From: Burkholderiales bacterium JOSHI_001
GTDB lineage: Bacteria > Pseudomonadota > Gammaproteobacteria > Burkholderiales > Burkholderiaceae_C
Direction of reading: 5' to 3'
NCBI GenBank assembly: GCA_000244995.1
Contig: CM001438.1
Span: 3,930,090 to 3,994,089, forward strand
Length of the DNA stretch: 64,000 nt
A program made the translations under genes and the position numbers. Below are positions 26,622 to 34,976 of this stretch, piece after piece (position 1 is the first letter of the stretch; each line of letters starts with the position of its first letter). The notes beneath the pieces are model-generated. The model was not told the DNA's origin. It saw nothing but the letters and a program-made list of their open reading frames with translations, and did no database searches.

Positions 26622-27089
26622 GTGAGCCCCTTGCCCGCCTCCTGCTGCGCACCGCGCGGCATCACCCGCCGCTGCGCCGCCGGCGCCTGGCTGCTGTGCG
26701 CCAGCCTTGCGCTGGGCCCGGCCTGGGGACATGGCAATGGCGGGAGCGGCGGCGGCGGCGGGAGCGGCGGCGGCGGCGGGGGCGGTGGTGGCGGCAGGAG
26801 CGGCAGCAACAGCGGCAGCAACAGCGGCAGCAACAGCGGTGGCAGGAGCGGCGGCGACCACGAACGCGCCCGCGATGCGGTGCGCTCTGGTGCGGTGCTG
26901 CCGCTGGCCACCTTGGTGGAACAACTTCGGCTCAGCCACCCAGGCCAGGTGCTGGAGGTGGAAATCGACCGCGAGGATGGCCGCTTGATCTACGAGGTGA
27001 AGCTGCTGCACGCCAACGGCCAGTTGCTGAAGCTGGAGATCGACGCCGCCACGGGCGCGGTGCTGAAGGTCAGGCAGAAAGACAAATGA
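26622..27089 (+). CDS. PepSY-domain exported protein with Gly/Ser/Asn linker
   Basis: Read from a GTG, the 155-residue product has a signal peptide (RRCAAGAWLLCASLAL then GPAWG), a low-complexity Gly/Ser/Asn linker of about 40 residues with repeated SGSN units, and a C-terminal PepSY domain (VLEVEIDREDGRLIYEVKLL then LKLEIDAATGAVLKV). PepSY proteins next to two-component systems probably modulate the sensor in the periplasm. Its stop forms an ATGA with the response-regulator gene. An in-frame ATG at 26535 is a less likely start because it would precede the signal peptide with 29 extra residues. Confidence 0.75.
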   Translation: MSPLPASCCAPRGITRRCAAGAWLLCASLALGPAWGHGNGGSGGGGGSGGGGGGGGGGRSGSNSGSNSGSNSGGRSGGDHERARDAVRSGAVLPLATLVEQLRLSHPGQVLEVEIDREDGRLIYEVKLLHANGQLLKLEIDAATGAVLKVRQKDK

Positions 27090-27748
27090 GGGTGCTGCTG
27101 GTGGAAGACGAGCCCACGCTGCGCGCGCAATTGCGCGCCGGGCTGCAGGAGGCCGGCTACGCGGTGGACGAAGCCGACAACGGCCGCGACGCCCAGCACC
27201 TGGGCGAGAGCGAGCCTTTTGACGCCGTGGTGCTGGACCTGGGGCTGCCGGTGCTGGATGGCCTGAGCGTGCTCAAGCGCTGGCGCGAAGCGGGCCACAC
27301 CGTGCCGGTGCTCATCCTCACCGCGCGCGACAGCTGGCATGAAAAGGTGGCCGGCATCGACGCCGGTGCCGACGACTACCTGGCCAAGCCCTTCCACATG
27401 GAAGAGTTGCTGGCGCGGCTGCGCGCCCTGATCCGACGCGCGCAAGGGCTGGCATCGCCGCTGCTGCAGTGTGGCGCGCTGGCGCTGGACACCCGCAGCG
27501 GCCGGGTCACGCTGGCCGGGCAGCCCGTCACGCTGACCAGCCATGAATACAAGCTGCTGGCCTACCTGATGCATCGCCCGGGCAGCGTGGTGTCGCGCAC
27601 CGAGCTTACCGAACACCTGTACGCGCAGGACTTCGACCGCGACTCCAACACCATCGAGGTGTTCGTCGGCCGCCTGCGCCGCAAGCTGCCGGCCGACGCC
27701 ATCGAAACCGTGCGCGGCATGGGCTACCGGCTGGTGCCAGGCCGCTGA
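27086..27748 (+). CDS. OmpR-family response regulator (QseB/PmrA-like)
   Basis: A 220-residue regulator with a receiver domain (acidic E7/D8, phospho-acceptor D51 in VVLDLGLPVLDG, switch T in ILTARD, lysine in AKPF) and a winged-helix DNA-binding domain ending RGMGYRLVPGR. Coupled by ATGA to the PepSY gene and 5 bases before the sensor kinase gene. Likely controls this operon and the divergent SHP/DHC cytochromes. Confidence 0.93.
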   Translation: MRVLLVEDEPTLRAQLRAGLQEAGYAVDEADNGRDAQHLGESEPFDAVVLDLGLPVLDGLSVLKRWREAGHTVPVLILTARDSWHEKVAGIDAGADDYLAKPFHMEELLARLRALIRRAQGLASPLLQCGALALDTRSGRVTLAGQPVTLTSHEYKLLAYLMHRPGSVVSRTELTEHLYAQDFDRDSNTIEVFVGRLRRKLPADAIETVRGMGYRLVPGR

Positions 27749-27753
27749 AGCGC

Positions 27754-29154
27754 ATGGCGGCCCCCGGCTGGACGCGTTCGCTGCGCTTTCGCCTGCTGGC
27801 GGCCACGCTGGTGGCGCTGCTGGTGGCGCTGGCGCTGGCCGGGCTGCTGCTGGCCGGCCTGTTCCGCGAGCACGTGATGCGCCAGTTCAGCGCCACGCTC
27901 ACGGCGCAACTGGACCAGGTGACCGCGCGCCTGGAGTTTGACGCCACCGGGCAACCCCAGGTCGACCCCCAGGGCCTGAGCGACCCGCGCTGGTCGCGGC
28001 CGCTGTCGGGCCTGTACTGGCAGGTCGACAGCGGCGGCACGGCGCCGCAGCGCGGCCGGCTGCGGTCGCGGTCGCTGTGGGACGCCACGCTGGCCTTGCC
28101 CGGCGACGCGCGGGCCGACGGGGTGGTGCATGTGCATGAAACCGCCGGGCCGGGCGGGGCCGCCCTGCTGGTGGTGGAACGCACGGTCAAACGCGACGAC
28201 GCCGCGGCCACGCCCTGGCGTCTGATGGTGGCGGCCGACCTGCGCGACACGGCTGCGGCGGTGGCACGCTTCAACGGCGAACTGGCAGCGTCCCTGGGCC
28301 TGCTGCTGGTGCTGCTGTGCGCGGCCGCGGTGGCCCAGGTGGTGGTGGGCCTGGCGCCGCTGCGCGCCCTGCAGCGCGCGCTGGCCAGCATCCGTGGCGG
28401 CGAGGCCCAGCGCCTGGAGGGACGCTTCCCGAGTGAAGTGCAGCCGCTGATCGACGACTTCAACGGCGTGCTGGAGCGCAACGCCGAGGTGGTGGCCCGC
28501 GCACGGACGCAGGCCGGCAACCTGGCGCATGCCATCAAGACGCCGCTGGCCGCGCTGGCCCAGGCCGCCGCCAGTGCGCGCCAGCGCCCCGAGGCAGCCA
28601 CCGAGTTGGCCCCGCTGGTGGAAGAACAGGTGGCCACCGCACGCCGGCAGGTGGACTGGCACCTGGCACGTGCCCGCGCCGCCGCCGCCCAGGGTGTGCC
28701 CGGCGCCCGCGTGGCGCTGCAGCCGGTGGTGGACGGCCTGCTGCGCGTGATGCAGCGTGTGCACGCCGAACGTGGCCTGGCCATGCGCAGCGAAGCGCTG
28801 GCGCCCGGGCTGGCCTTTGCGGGCGAGGTGCAGGACCTGCAGGAAATGCTGGGCAACCTGTTGGACAACGCCTGCAAGTGGGCCCAACACACGGTGCAGG
28901 TGAGCGGCGCTGCCGTGGCCGTGGCCGGCCGCCAGCGGCTGCGCATCTGGGTGGACGATGACGGCCCCGGCATCAGCGCCGAAACGCGCCATGCGGTCAT
29001 GGCCCGCGGTGCGCGCCTGGACGAAAGCGTGCCCGGCAGCGGCCTGGGCCTGGCCATCGTGAACGAGCTGGTCGGGCTGTACGGCGGCCACATCGCGCTG
29101 CAAAGCTCGGCCGCCGGCGGGCTGCGGGTGGAACTGGACCTGCCCGGCACCTGA
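27754..29154 (+). CDS. Sensor histidine kinase (QseC/PhoQ-like)
   Basis: A 466-residue membrane sensor: span 1 (about 14-36), a 140-residue periplasmic domain, span 2 (about 178-199), HAMP, then H-box NLAHAIKTPL with phospho-acceptor H259, N-box LLDNACKW, G1 DDDGPGI and G2 GSGLGLAI. The H-box wording (LAHAIKTPL) is of the PhoQ type. The cognate regulator and a PepSY modulator precede it. Confidence 0.93.
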   Translation: MAAPGWTRSLRFRLLAATLVALLVALALAGLLLAGLFREHVMRQFSATLTAQLDQVTARLEFDATGQPQVDPQGLSDPRWSRPLSGLYWQVDSGGTAPQRGRLRSRSLWDATLALPGDARADGVVHVHETAGPGGAALLVVERTVKRDDAAATPWRLMVAADLRDTAAAVARFNGELAASLGLLLVLLCAAAVAQVVVGLAPLRALQRALASIRGGEAQRLEGRFPSEVQPLIDDFNGVLERNAEVVARARTQAGNLAHAIKTPLAALAQAAASARQRPEAATELAPLVEEQVATARRQVDWHLARARAAAAQGVPGARVALQPVVDGLLRVMQRVHAERGLAMRSEALAPGLAFAGEVQDLQEMLGNLLDNACKWAQHTVQVSGAAVAVAGRQRLRIWVDDDGPGISAETRHAVMARGARLDESVPGSGLGLAIVNELVGLYGGHIALQSSAAGGLRVELDLPGT

Positions 29155-29286
29155 CACGTTTCGCCCGCCACCCATGCGCAAAAAAGCGCGGTGGACCACA
29201 TTGCTCGAAACAAGACGCAACGCCCGGTGCCAGGCGGACAAATGCACACACGTGCAAACGACGCGGCCCTATCGTCAAGGGACGTA

Positions 29287-29303
29287 CCGGCACCGCGTGC
29301 CGG
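29287..29303 (+). other. Leader hairpin before outer-membrane protein gene
   Basis: CCGGCAC-CGC-GTGCCGG, a perfect 7-bp stem, ends 23 bases before the ATG. No strong Shine-Dalgarno follows it (only CCTCCCAAAG), so the hairpin could influence translation initiation. Confidence 0.35.
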
Positions 29304-29326
29304 CCCCTTTCCTCCCAAAGCGTCCC

Positions 29327-29971
29327 ATGAAGAAATTCGTCTCCTCGTCCCTGTTCGCCCTGCTGTGCGCCACCGGCCTGTGCGCCCAGGCGGGCGAAGC
29401 CTACGGCGGCATCGGCACCACCGGCCTCGAACTGGGCTATGGCTTCAAGCTGCAGCCCAGCGTGGGCCTGCGCGCCGAAGCCAACTTCCTGGACCTGGGG
29501 CGCGACTTCAACAGCAACGGCGCCGACTACAAGGCCAAGCTGAAATTCCAGAACCTGGGCGCCTACGTGGACTACTTCCTGGGCGACAGCTTCCGCCTGA
29601 CCGGCGGCGTGCTGCTGGGCGCCCGCAAGCTGGAAGGCCAGGGCGTGAGCACCGGCGGCACGGTCAAGATCAATGGCACGTCCTACCCCGCACCGGCCGG
29701 TGAAGGCGTGACCGTGACCGACACCTTCCCCGACGCCACGCCCTACCTGGGCCTGGGCTTCGGCCACGCCCAGAAGTCGGGCGGCTGGGGCTTTTATTTC
29801 GACGCCGGCGTGGCCATCGGCAAGGGCGAAACCCGCTTCACCGTGACGCCCGGCCTGGTGGCCGCGGCCGGCCAGTCCAACGTGGACGCCGAGCAGGCCA
29901 AGGCCCAGGACAAGCTGGACAAGCTGAAGGCCTATCCGGTGGTGAAGCTGGGCGTGTCCTACGGGTTCTGA
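29327..29971 (+). CDS. Outer-membrane beta-barrel protein, OmpW/opacity-like
   Basis: A 214-residue exported protein. The signal peptide is MKKFVSSSLFALLCATGLCAQAG. The mature part alternates polar and hydrophobic residues with glycine-rich turns (GGIGTTGLELGYGFKL, NLGAYVDYFLGDSFRLTGGVLLGARKL) and ends in aromatic FGVSYGF-like LGVSYGF, the C-terminal phenylalanine signature of outer-membrane barrels. Probably eight strands. Substrate or function is unknown. Monocistronic by spacing. Confidence 0.78.
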   Translation: MKKFVSSSLFALLCATGLCAQAGEAYGGIGTTGLELGYGFKLQPSVGLRAEANFLDLGRDFNSNGADYKAKLKFQNLGAYVDYFLGDSFRLTGGVLLGARKLEGQGVSTGGTVKINGTSYPAPAGEGVTVTDTFPDATPYLGLGFGHAQKSGGWGFYFDAGVAIGKGETRFTVTPGLVAAAGQSNVDAEQAKAQDKLDKLKAYPVVKLGVSYGF

Positions 29972-30000
29972 CGACCGCCCTGCGACGAAGGAATTGAATC

Positions 30001-30017
30001 GTCGCGCTTGACGCGAC
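30001..30017 (+). terminator. Short hairpin after outer-membrane protein gene
   Basis: GTCGCG-CTTGA-CGCGAC, a perfect 6-bp stem 29 bases past the stop. It lacks a T run; low certainty. Confidence 0.3.
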
Positions 30018-30085
30018 CGGGGCGCGCGCATGAAATGGCGCGCGGCCTGCACAGCATGGGCCGCATCCACAACAGGAGACAAGCC

Positions 30086-31618
30086 ATGCAACGCACGACC
30101 CTTCGCACCCGCCCGCCAGCCTGGCAGGCGCTGGCCCTGGTGGCCCTGGCCACCACCGCTTCGGCCCATGACCGCGACAAGCCCGCCACCCCGCCGGCCC
30201 CCCTGCCCTGCGCCAGCCTCGCCGGCCAGGCCATGGGCGGCGCGGTCATCGGCAGCGCCGTGGCGGTGCCCGCCAGCGCCACCGTGGCGGCGCACTGCAA
30301 GGTCAGCGGCCTCATCGCGCCCAAGCTGAACTTCGAACTGCGCCTGCCGCAAACCTGGAACCGCAAGCTGCACTACGGCGGCGGCGGCGGCTACAACGGC
30401 ATCATCCCGCCGGCCAATGCGCCGGCGGTGAACCAGGGCTATGCGCAGGTCAGCAGCGATTCGGGCCACCAGGGCTCGCCGCTGGATGCGAGCTTCGCGC
30501 TGAACGACCCGCTGGCGGCCGAACTCTTCGGTTCGCAATCCGTGCCCACGGTGATGGCCGCGGCACGCGAGATCACGCAGGCCTTCTACCGCGGGCGCAT
30601 CCAGCGCAGCTACTTTGAAGGCTGCTCCAACGGCGGGCGCGAGGCCCTCATCCAGGCCCAGCGCCACCCGCACCTGTTCGACGGCATCATCTCGCGCGCG
30701 CCGGCCTACAACTGGGTGGGCATCATGGGCGCGTTCAACCGCACGGCCAAGGCCCTGGCGGCGCCGGGCGGTGCGTTCACGCAGGGCAAGCTGGACAGCC
30801 TGTCCCAGGCGGTGATGCAGGCCTGCGACGCCGACGATGGCCTGGCCGACGGCGTGGTGTCCAACCCGCGCGCCTGTCACTTCAACCCGGCCGTGCTGCG
30901 CTGCGCCGGGGGCACCGAAGGCGGCGACAGTTGCCTGTCCGACGCCCAACTGGCCACCCTGGCCAGCTGGACCGACCCCGCCAGCTTCGGCGGCGGCGCC
31001 TACCGCAACAGCGGCTGGCCGATTTCCGGCAACGAGAACGTGCCCGGCGCCTGGAGCACCTGGGTCACCGGTGCCACGGCGCTGCAGTTCCTGTTCCAGG
31101 ACACCACGGTGAAGAACTACCTGGCGCGCGACCCGGCCGCCAATTCACTGACCTACGACTTCGACAGCAACCCGGCGGCGCTGGCACGGCTGGAAGCGCT
31201 GAACTCGGCGGTGAACCCGAACCTGCACCACTTCGTGGGCGGCGGCGGCAAGCTCATCCTCTGGCACGGCACCAACGACTCGGCGCTGAGCTACCGCTCC
31301 ACGCTGGACTACATGCGCCAGGTGCAGCGCGCCATGGGCGGCAAGCACAATGCCGAGCACTTCCTGCGCACCTACCTGGCCCCGGGCGTGAACCACTGCG
31401 CTGGCGGCCCCGGCGCCGACACGGTGGACCTGCTGAGCGCGCTGGACCGCTGGGTGACGCGCGGCAAGGCCCCCGAAACCCTGACGGCCAGCAAGCTGGA
31501 CCCCAGCACCGGCGCCACCGTGCTGCAACGCCCGCTGTGCGTCTACCCCGAGGTGCCGCGCTACAAGGGCAAGGGCGATGTGAACAGCGCGTCCAGCTTC
31601 CGCTGCGACGAGCCTTGA
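30086..31618 (+). CDS. Tannase/feruloyl esterase family hydrolase
   Basis: A 510-residue secreted serine esterase. A signal peptide (ending TTASA) precedes an alpha/beta-hydrolase with the tannase-family CS-D-HC motif: GCSNGGRE (C180, S181), the acid in HGTNDSALSY and the histidine-cysteine in GVNHCAGG. The two cysteines clamp the active site. The insert between residues about 230 and 390 forms a lid and contains a paired-cysteine, Asp-rich loop (CDADDGLADGVVSNPRAC), probably the calcium site. Family members cleave feruloyl, galloyl or, in MHETase, terephthalate esters. AGGAGAC precedes the ATG. A product such as ferulate would feed the feruloyl-CoA synthase 6 kb away. Confidence 0.88.
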   Translation: MQRTTLRTRPPAWQALALVALATTASAHDRDKPATPPAPLPCASLAGQAMGGAVIGSAVAVPASATVAAHCKVSGLIAPKLNFELRLPQTWNRKLHYGGGGGYNGIIPPANAPAVNQGYAQVSSDSGHQGSPLDASFALNDPLAAELFGSQSVPTVMAAAREITQAFYRGRIQRSYFEGCSNGGREALIQAQRHPHLFDGIISRAPAYNWVGIMGAFNRTAKALAAPGGAFTQGKLDSLSQAVMQACDADDGLADGVVSNPRACHFNPAVLRCAGGTEGGDSCLSDAQLATLASWTDPASFGGGAYRNSGWPISGNENVPGAWSTWVTGATALQFLFQDTTVKNYLARDPAANSLTYDFDSNPAALARLEALNSAVNPNLHHFVGGGGKLILWHGTNDSALSYRSTLDYMRQVQRAMGGKHNAEHFLRTYLAPGVNHCAGGPGADTVDLLSALDRWVTRGKAPETLTASKLDPSTGATVLQRPLCVYPEVPRYKGKGDVNSASSFRCDEP

Positions 31619-31648
31619 ATTTGCCTTGAACACCCGCGAGGCCGCGGC

Positions 31649-34354
31649 TCAGCCGTTCCAGGGCGCGGCCTCGGACGGCTGGGGCACGCAGGCCTGCAGG
31701 GCCCGGGCATAGGTGGCTTCGTCCACCTGACCCTGGCGCCGCAGCGCATCCAGCGCCGCCAGCACGATGTGCTGGCGGTCCACTTCGAAGAAGCTGCGCA
31801 GCGCGGCGCGGGTGTCGCTGCGGCCGAAGCCGTCGGTGCCCAGCGCGGTGAAAGGCGCCTGCAGGTAGGCACCGGCCAGTTGCGGCCAGGCGCGCACGTA
31901 GTCGCTGGCGGCCACCACCGGCACCTCACCCGGCAGGCAGCGCTGCAGGTGGCTGCTTCGGGCTTCGCTCTGCGGGTGCAGGCGGTTCCAGCGCTCCACC
32001 TCGCGCGCGTCACGCGCCAGCTCCGAAAAGCTGGTGGCGCTGAACACTTCCGCCTGCACGCCCCAGTCGCGCGCCAGCATTTCGGCGGCGGCGATCACCT
32101 CGCGCAGGATGGCGCCACTGCCCACCAAGCGCACCTGGCCCACCGGCGCGGCCACCTCGGTGACGCTGTGGCGGTACAGGCCCTGGATGATGTCGGCCTG
32201 CACGCCCGCGGGCAGCGAGGGCTGGGCGTAGTTCTCGTTCATCAGGGTGACGTAGTAGAAGACATCCTCCTGCTGCTGCAGCATCTGCCGCATGCCATGG
32301 TCCAGGATGACCGCGAATTCACCTGCGAAACAGGGGTCGTAGGCGCGGCAGTTGGGCACGGTTGCGGCCTGCAGCAGGCTGCTGCCGTCCTGGTGCTGCA
32401 GGCCTTCGCCGCCCAGCGTGGTGCGGCCCGCGGTGGCACCCAGCAGGAAGCCGCGGGCGCGTTGGTCGGCGGCGGCCCAGATCAGGTCGCCCACGCGCTG
32501 GAAGCCGAACATCGAGTAATAGATGTAGAAGGGCAACATGGGTTGGCCATGCACCGAATAGCTGGTGGCCGCGGCCGTCCAGGCCGCCAGCGCGCTGGCT
32601 TCGCTGATGCCCTCTTCCAGGATCTGGCCGTTGGTGGCTTCGCGGTAGCTCATCAGCGAGCCGATGTCCTCGGGCTCGTAGGTCTGCCCCGCGCTGGAAT
32701 AGATGCCCACCTGCTTGAACAGGTTGGCCATGCCGAAGGTGCGCGCCTCGTCGGCCACGATGGGCACCACGCGCGGGCCCAGCGCTTCGTCCTTCAGCAG
32801 GCCGGTGAGCAGGCGCACGAAGGCCATGGTGGTGCTCATCTCCTTGCCGTCGGCGGCGGTGGCGAAGCCCGCGTAACGCGCCAGCGGCGGCACGGCGATG
32901 CGCGGCGCCTCACGCCGACGGGCCGGCAGGGCGCCGCCGAGTGCGGCGCGGCGCGCCTGCAGGTAGCGCATCTCGGCGCTGTCGTCGGCCGGGCGCACGA
33001 ATTCCAGCGCCGCTGCCTGCTCGTCGCTGAGTGGCAGGTTGAAGCGGTTGCGAAAGGCGATCAGGTCCTCACGCTCCAGCTTCTTCTGCTGGTGCGTGGT
33101 CATGCGGCCCTGGCCGGCGTCACCCATGCCATAGCCCTTCTTCGTTTGGGCCAGCACCACGGCCGGCTGGCCTGTGGTTCGCAGGGCCTCGTGGTAGGCG
33201 GCGTGGATCTTCACCAGGTCGTGGCCGCCGCGCTTCAGGCGGTCGATCTGCTCATCGGTGAGGCCTTGCGCCAGCGCGGCCAGTTGCGGGTTCTGGCCGA
33301 AGAAGTGCTCGCGGTTGTAGCGGCCGTCCTTGGCGGCGAAGGTCTGGAATTGGCCGTCCACGGTGCTGGCAAAGGCCTGGGCCAAGGCCCCGTCGCTGTC
33401 GCGGGCGAACAGGCCGTCCCAGTCCGAGCCCCACACCAGTTTGATGACGCGCCAGCCGGCGCCGGCGAACAGCGCTTCCAGCTCGTCGATGATGCGGCCA
33501 TTGCCGCGCACCGGGCCGTCCAGGCGCTGCAGGTTGCAGTTCACCACCCACACCAGGTTGTCCAGCTTCTCGCGCGCAGCGAGCGTCAGCGCGCTCATGC
33601 TTTCGGGCTCGTCCATCTCACCGTCGCCGAACACGCCCCACACGGTGCGGCCCTGGTTCTGCTGCAGGCCGCGGTGCTGCAGGTAGCGCATGAAGCGCGC
33701 CTGGTGGATGGAACTGATCGGGCCCAGGCCCATGGACCCGGTGGGGAACTGCCAGAAGTCCGGCATCAGCCAGGGGTGCGGGTAGCTGCTCAGGCCCCGC
33801 GCGCCCTGGGCGGCGGCCGACACTTCCTGCCGGTAATGCGCCAGGTCGGCTTCGCTCAGGCGGCCTTCCAGGAAGGCGCGCGCATAGACGCCGGGCGCCG
33901 AGTGCGGCTGGAAGAAGACCAGGTCGCCCTGGCCGCCATCCGTGCCCGCACGGAAGAAGTGGTTGAAGCCCACCTCGAACAGGTCGGCCGCGCTGGCGTA
34001 GCTGGCGATGTGGCCACCCAGTTCGCCATGCGCCTGGTTGGCCCGCACCACCATGGCCAGCGCGTTCCAGCGCATCAGCGAGGCCAGGCGTTCTTCCATC
34101 GCCAGGTCACCCGGGAACGGCGCCTGCTGCGTGGCGGCGATGGTGTTCACATAGGGCGTGCCGCGCACCGGCTGCCAACCCACCGCCGGGCTGCGCGCCA
34201 GGTTGCTGAGCATGTCCATCAACTCGCGCACGCGCTGCGGTCCGGCGGCCTGCAGCACGGCCTGCAGGGCGTCGCGCCACTCAGCGCTTTCCTGCGCGTC
34301 ACTGTCGGGCGGCGCAGCCAGTTGAAGGTGGGGATGGATGGACGGGTCGCTCAT
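31649..34354 (-). CDS. AceE-type 2-oxoacid dehydrogenase E1 (orphan)
   Basis: A 901-residue homodimeric-type pyruvate dehydrogenase E1, full length for AceE. The thiamine diphosphate motif runs from GDGEMDEPES to NCNLQRLDG, and the conserved YVNTI, SSYPHPWLMPDFWQFPTGSMGLGP and QEDVFYYVTLMNENY-type segments are intact. It decarboxylates a 2-oxo acid and transfers the acyl group to lipoyl-E2. No aceF or lpd is next to it, and it is divergent from an Lrp-family regulator. That arrangement recalls MdeB of Pseudomonas putida, a 2-oxobutyrate-specific E1 controlled by MdeR. A housekeeping AceE elsewhere is therefore likely. AGGAGG lies 9 bases before the ATG. Confidence 0.88.
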   Translation of the reverse strand: MSDPSIHPHLQLAAPPDSDAQESAEWRDALQAVLQAAGPQRVRELMDMLSNLARSPAVGWQPVRGTPYVNTIAATQQAPFPGDLAMEERLASLMRWNALAMVVRANQAHGELGGHIASYASAADLFEVGFNHFFRAGTDGGQGDLVFFQPHSAPGVYARAFLEGRLSEADLAHYRQEVSAAAQGARGLSSYPHPWLMPDFWQFPTGSMGLGPISSIHQARFMRYLQHRGLQQNQGRTVWGVFGDGEMDEPESMSALTLAAREKLDNLVWVVNCNLQRLDGPVRGNGRIIDELEALFAGAGWRVIKLVWGSDWDGLFARDSDGALAQAFASTVDGQFQTFAAKDGRYNREHFFGQNPQLAALAQGLTDEQIDRLKRGGHDLVKIHAAYHEALRTTGQPAVVLAQTKKGYGMGDAGQGRMTTHQQKKLEREDLIAFRNRFNLPLSDEQAAALEFVRPADDSAEMRYLQARRAALGGALPARRREAPRIAVPPLARYAGFATAADGKEMSTTMAFVRLLTGLLKDEALGPRVVPIVADEARTFGMANLFKQVGIYSSAGQTYEPEDIGSLMSYREATNGQILEEGISEASALAAWTAAATSYSVHGQPMLPFYIYYSMFGFQRVGDLIWAAADQRARGFLLGATAGRTTLGGEGLQHQDGSSLLQAATVPNCRAYDPCFAGEFAVILDHGMRQMLQQQEDVFYYVTLMNENYAQPSLPAGVQADIIQGLYRHSVTEVAAPVGQVRLVGSGAILREVIAAAEMLARDWGVQAEVFSATSFSELARDAREVERWNRLHPQSEARSSHLQRCLPGEVPVVAASDYVRAWPQLAGAYLQAPFTALGTDGFGRSDTRAALRSFFEVDRQHIVLAALDALRRQGQVDEATYARALQACVPQPSEAAPWNG

Positions 34355-34435
34355 GGGGGGCCTCCTGCAGCGACAACACTCTACGCAAGGGCCTGCGGCA
34401 GTTGTTTTCGTTCATGCCGCCGAACTGGCCTCATT

Positions 34436-34452
34436 GCAGCACAATCTGCTGC
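34436..34452. promoter_or_regulatory. GCAGCA-N5-TGCTGC palindrome, candidate Lrp-type operator
   Basis: A perfect 6-bp inverted repeat with a 5-bp AT-containing centre lies 22 bases before the lrp-like ATG and 81 bases before aceE. The 17-bp form is typical of Lrp/AsnC autoregulatory sites. Confidence 0.45.
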
Positions 34453-34474
34453 GAACAGATCACTCAGCAGAACA

Positions 34475-34942
34475 ATGGAACTCGACGAAGTGGACCTGCG
34501 CATCCTGCGCGAACTGCAGGCCGATGCCAGCCTGTCGAATGTGGAACTGGCGCGGCGGGTGCACCTGTCGGCGTCGCCCTGCCTGGCGCGTGTGCGCGCG
34601 CTGGAAGCGGCCGGGCTCATTCGCCAGTACGTGGCCCTGCTGGACCCCAAGCAACTGGGCCTGCACCTGAACGTGTTCATCTCCATCAGCCTGAAGCAGC
34701 AGACCCGCGCCGCACTGGAAGCCTTCGAGGCCAAGGTGGCCGCGCGCGACGAGGTGATGGAGTGCTACCTGATGACCGGCGACGCCGACTACCTGATCCG
34801 CGTGGCGGTGGCCGACATGGCGGCGCTGGAGCGCTTCATCCTCGAGCAGCTCTCGCCGCTGAAGGAGATCGAGAAGATCCGCTCCAGCTTTGCGCTCAAG
34901 CAGGTGCGCTACAAGACCGCCCTGCCCTTGGGCCAGGCCTGA
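34475..34942 (+). CDS. Lrp/AsnC-family transcriptional regulator
   Basis: A 155-residue regulator: N-terminal winged helix (LDEVDLRILRELQADASLSNVELAR to recognition helix SPCLARVRALE) and a C-terminal RAM ligand-binding domain (VMECYLMTGDADYLIRVAV). It belongs with the BkdR/MdeR-like activators of amino- or oxo-acid catabolism. Divergent from the AceE-type gene with a palindrome between them, it probably controls that gene in response to an amino acid. Confidence 0.92.
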   Translation: MELDEVDLRILRELQADASLSNVELARRVHLSASPCLARVRALEAAGLIRQYVALLDPKQLGLHLNVFISISLKQQTRAALEAFEAKVAARDEVMECYLMTGDADYLIRVAVADMAALERFILEQLSPLKEIEKIRSSFALKQVRYKTALPLGQA

Positions 34943-34976
34943 GCCCATCGCCCGCCCTGAGGCACACTCGGCCGCC

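Noticed and set aside
31769-34942. 1057-residue plus-strand frame ending in a DNA-binding domain
   Set aside because: Only the last 155 residues (the Lrp protein) are real; the rest is antisense to the AceE-type gene.
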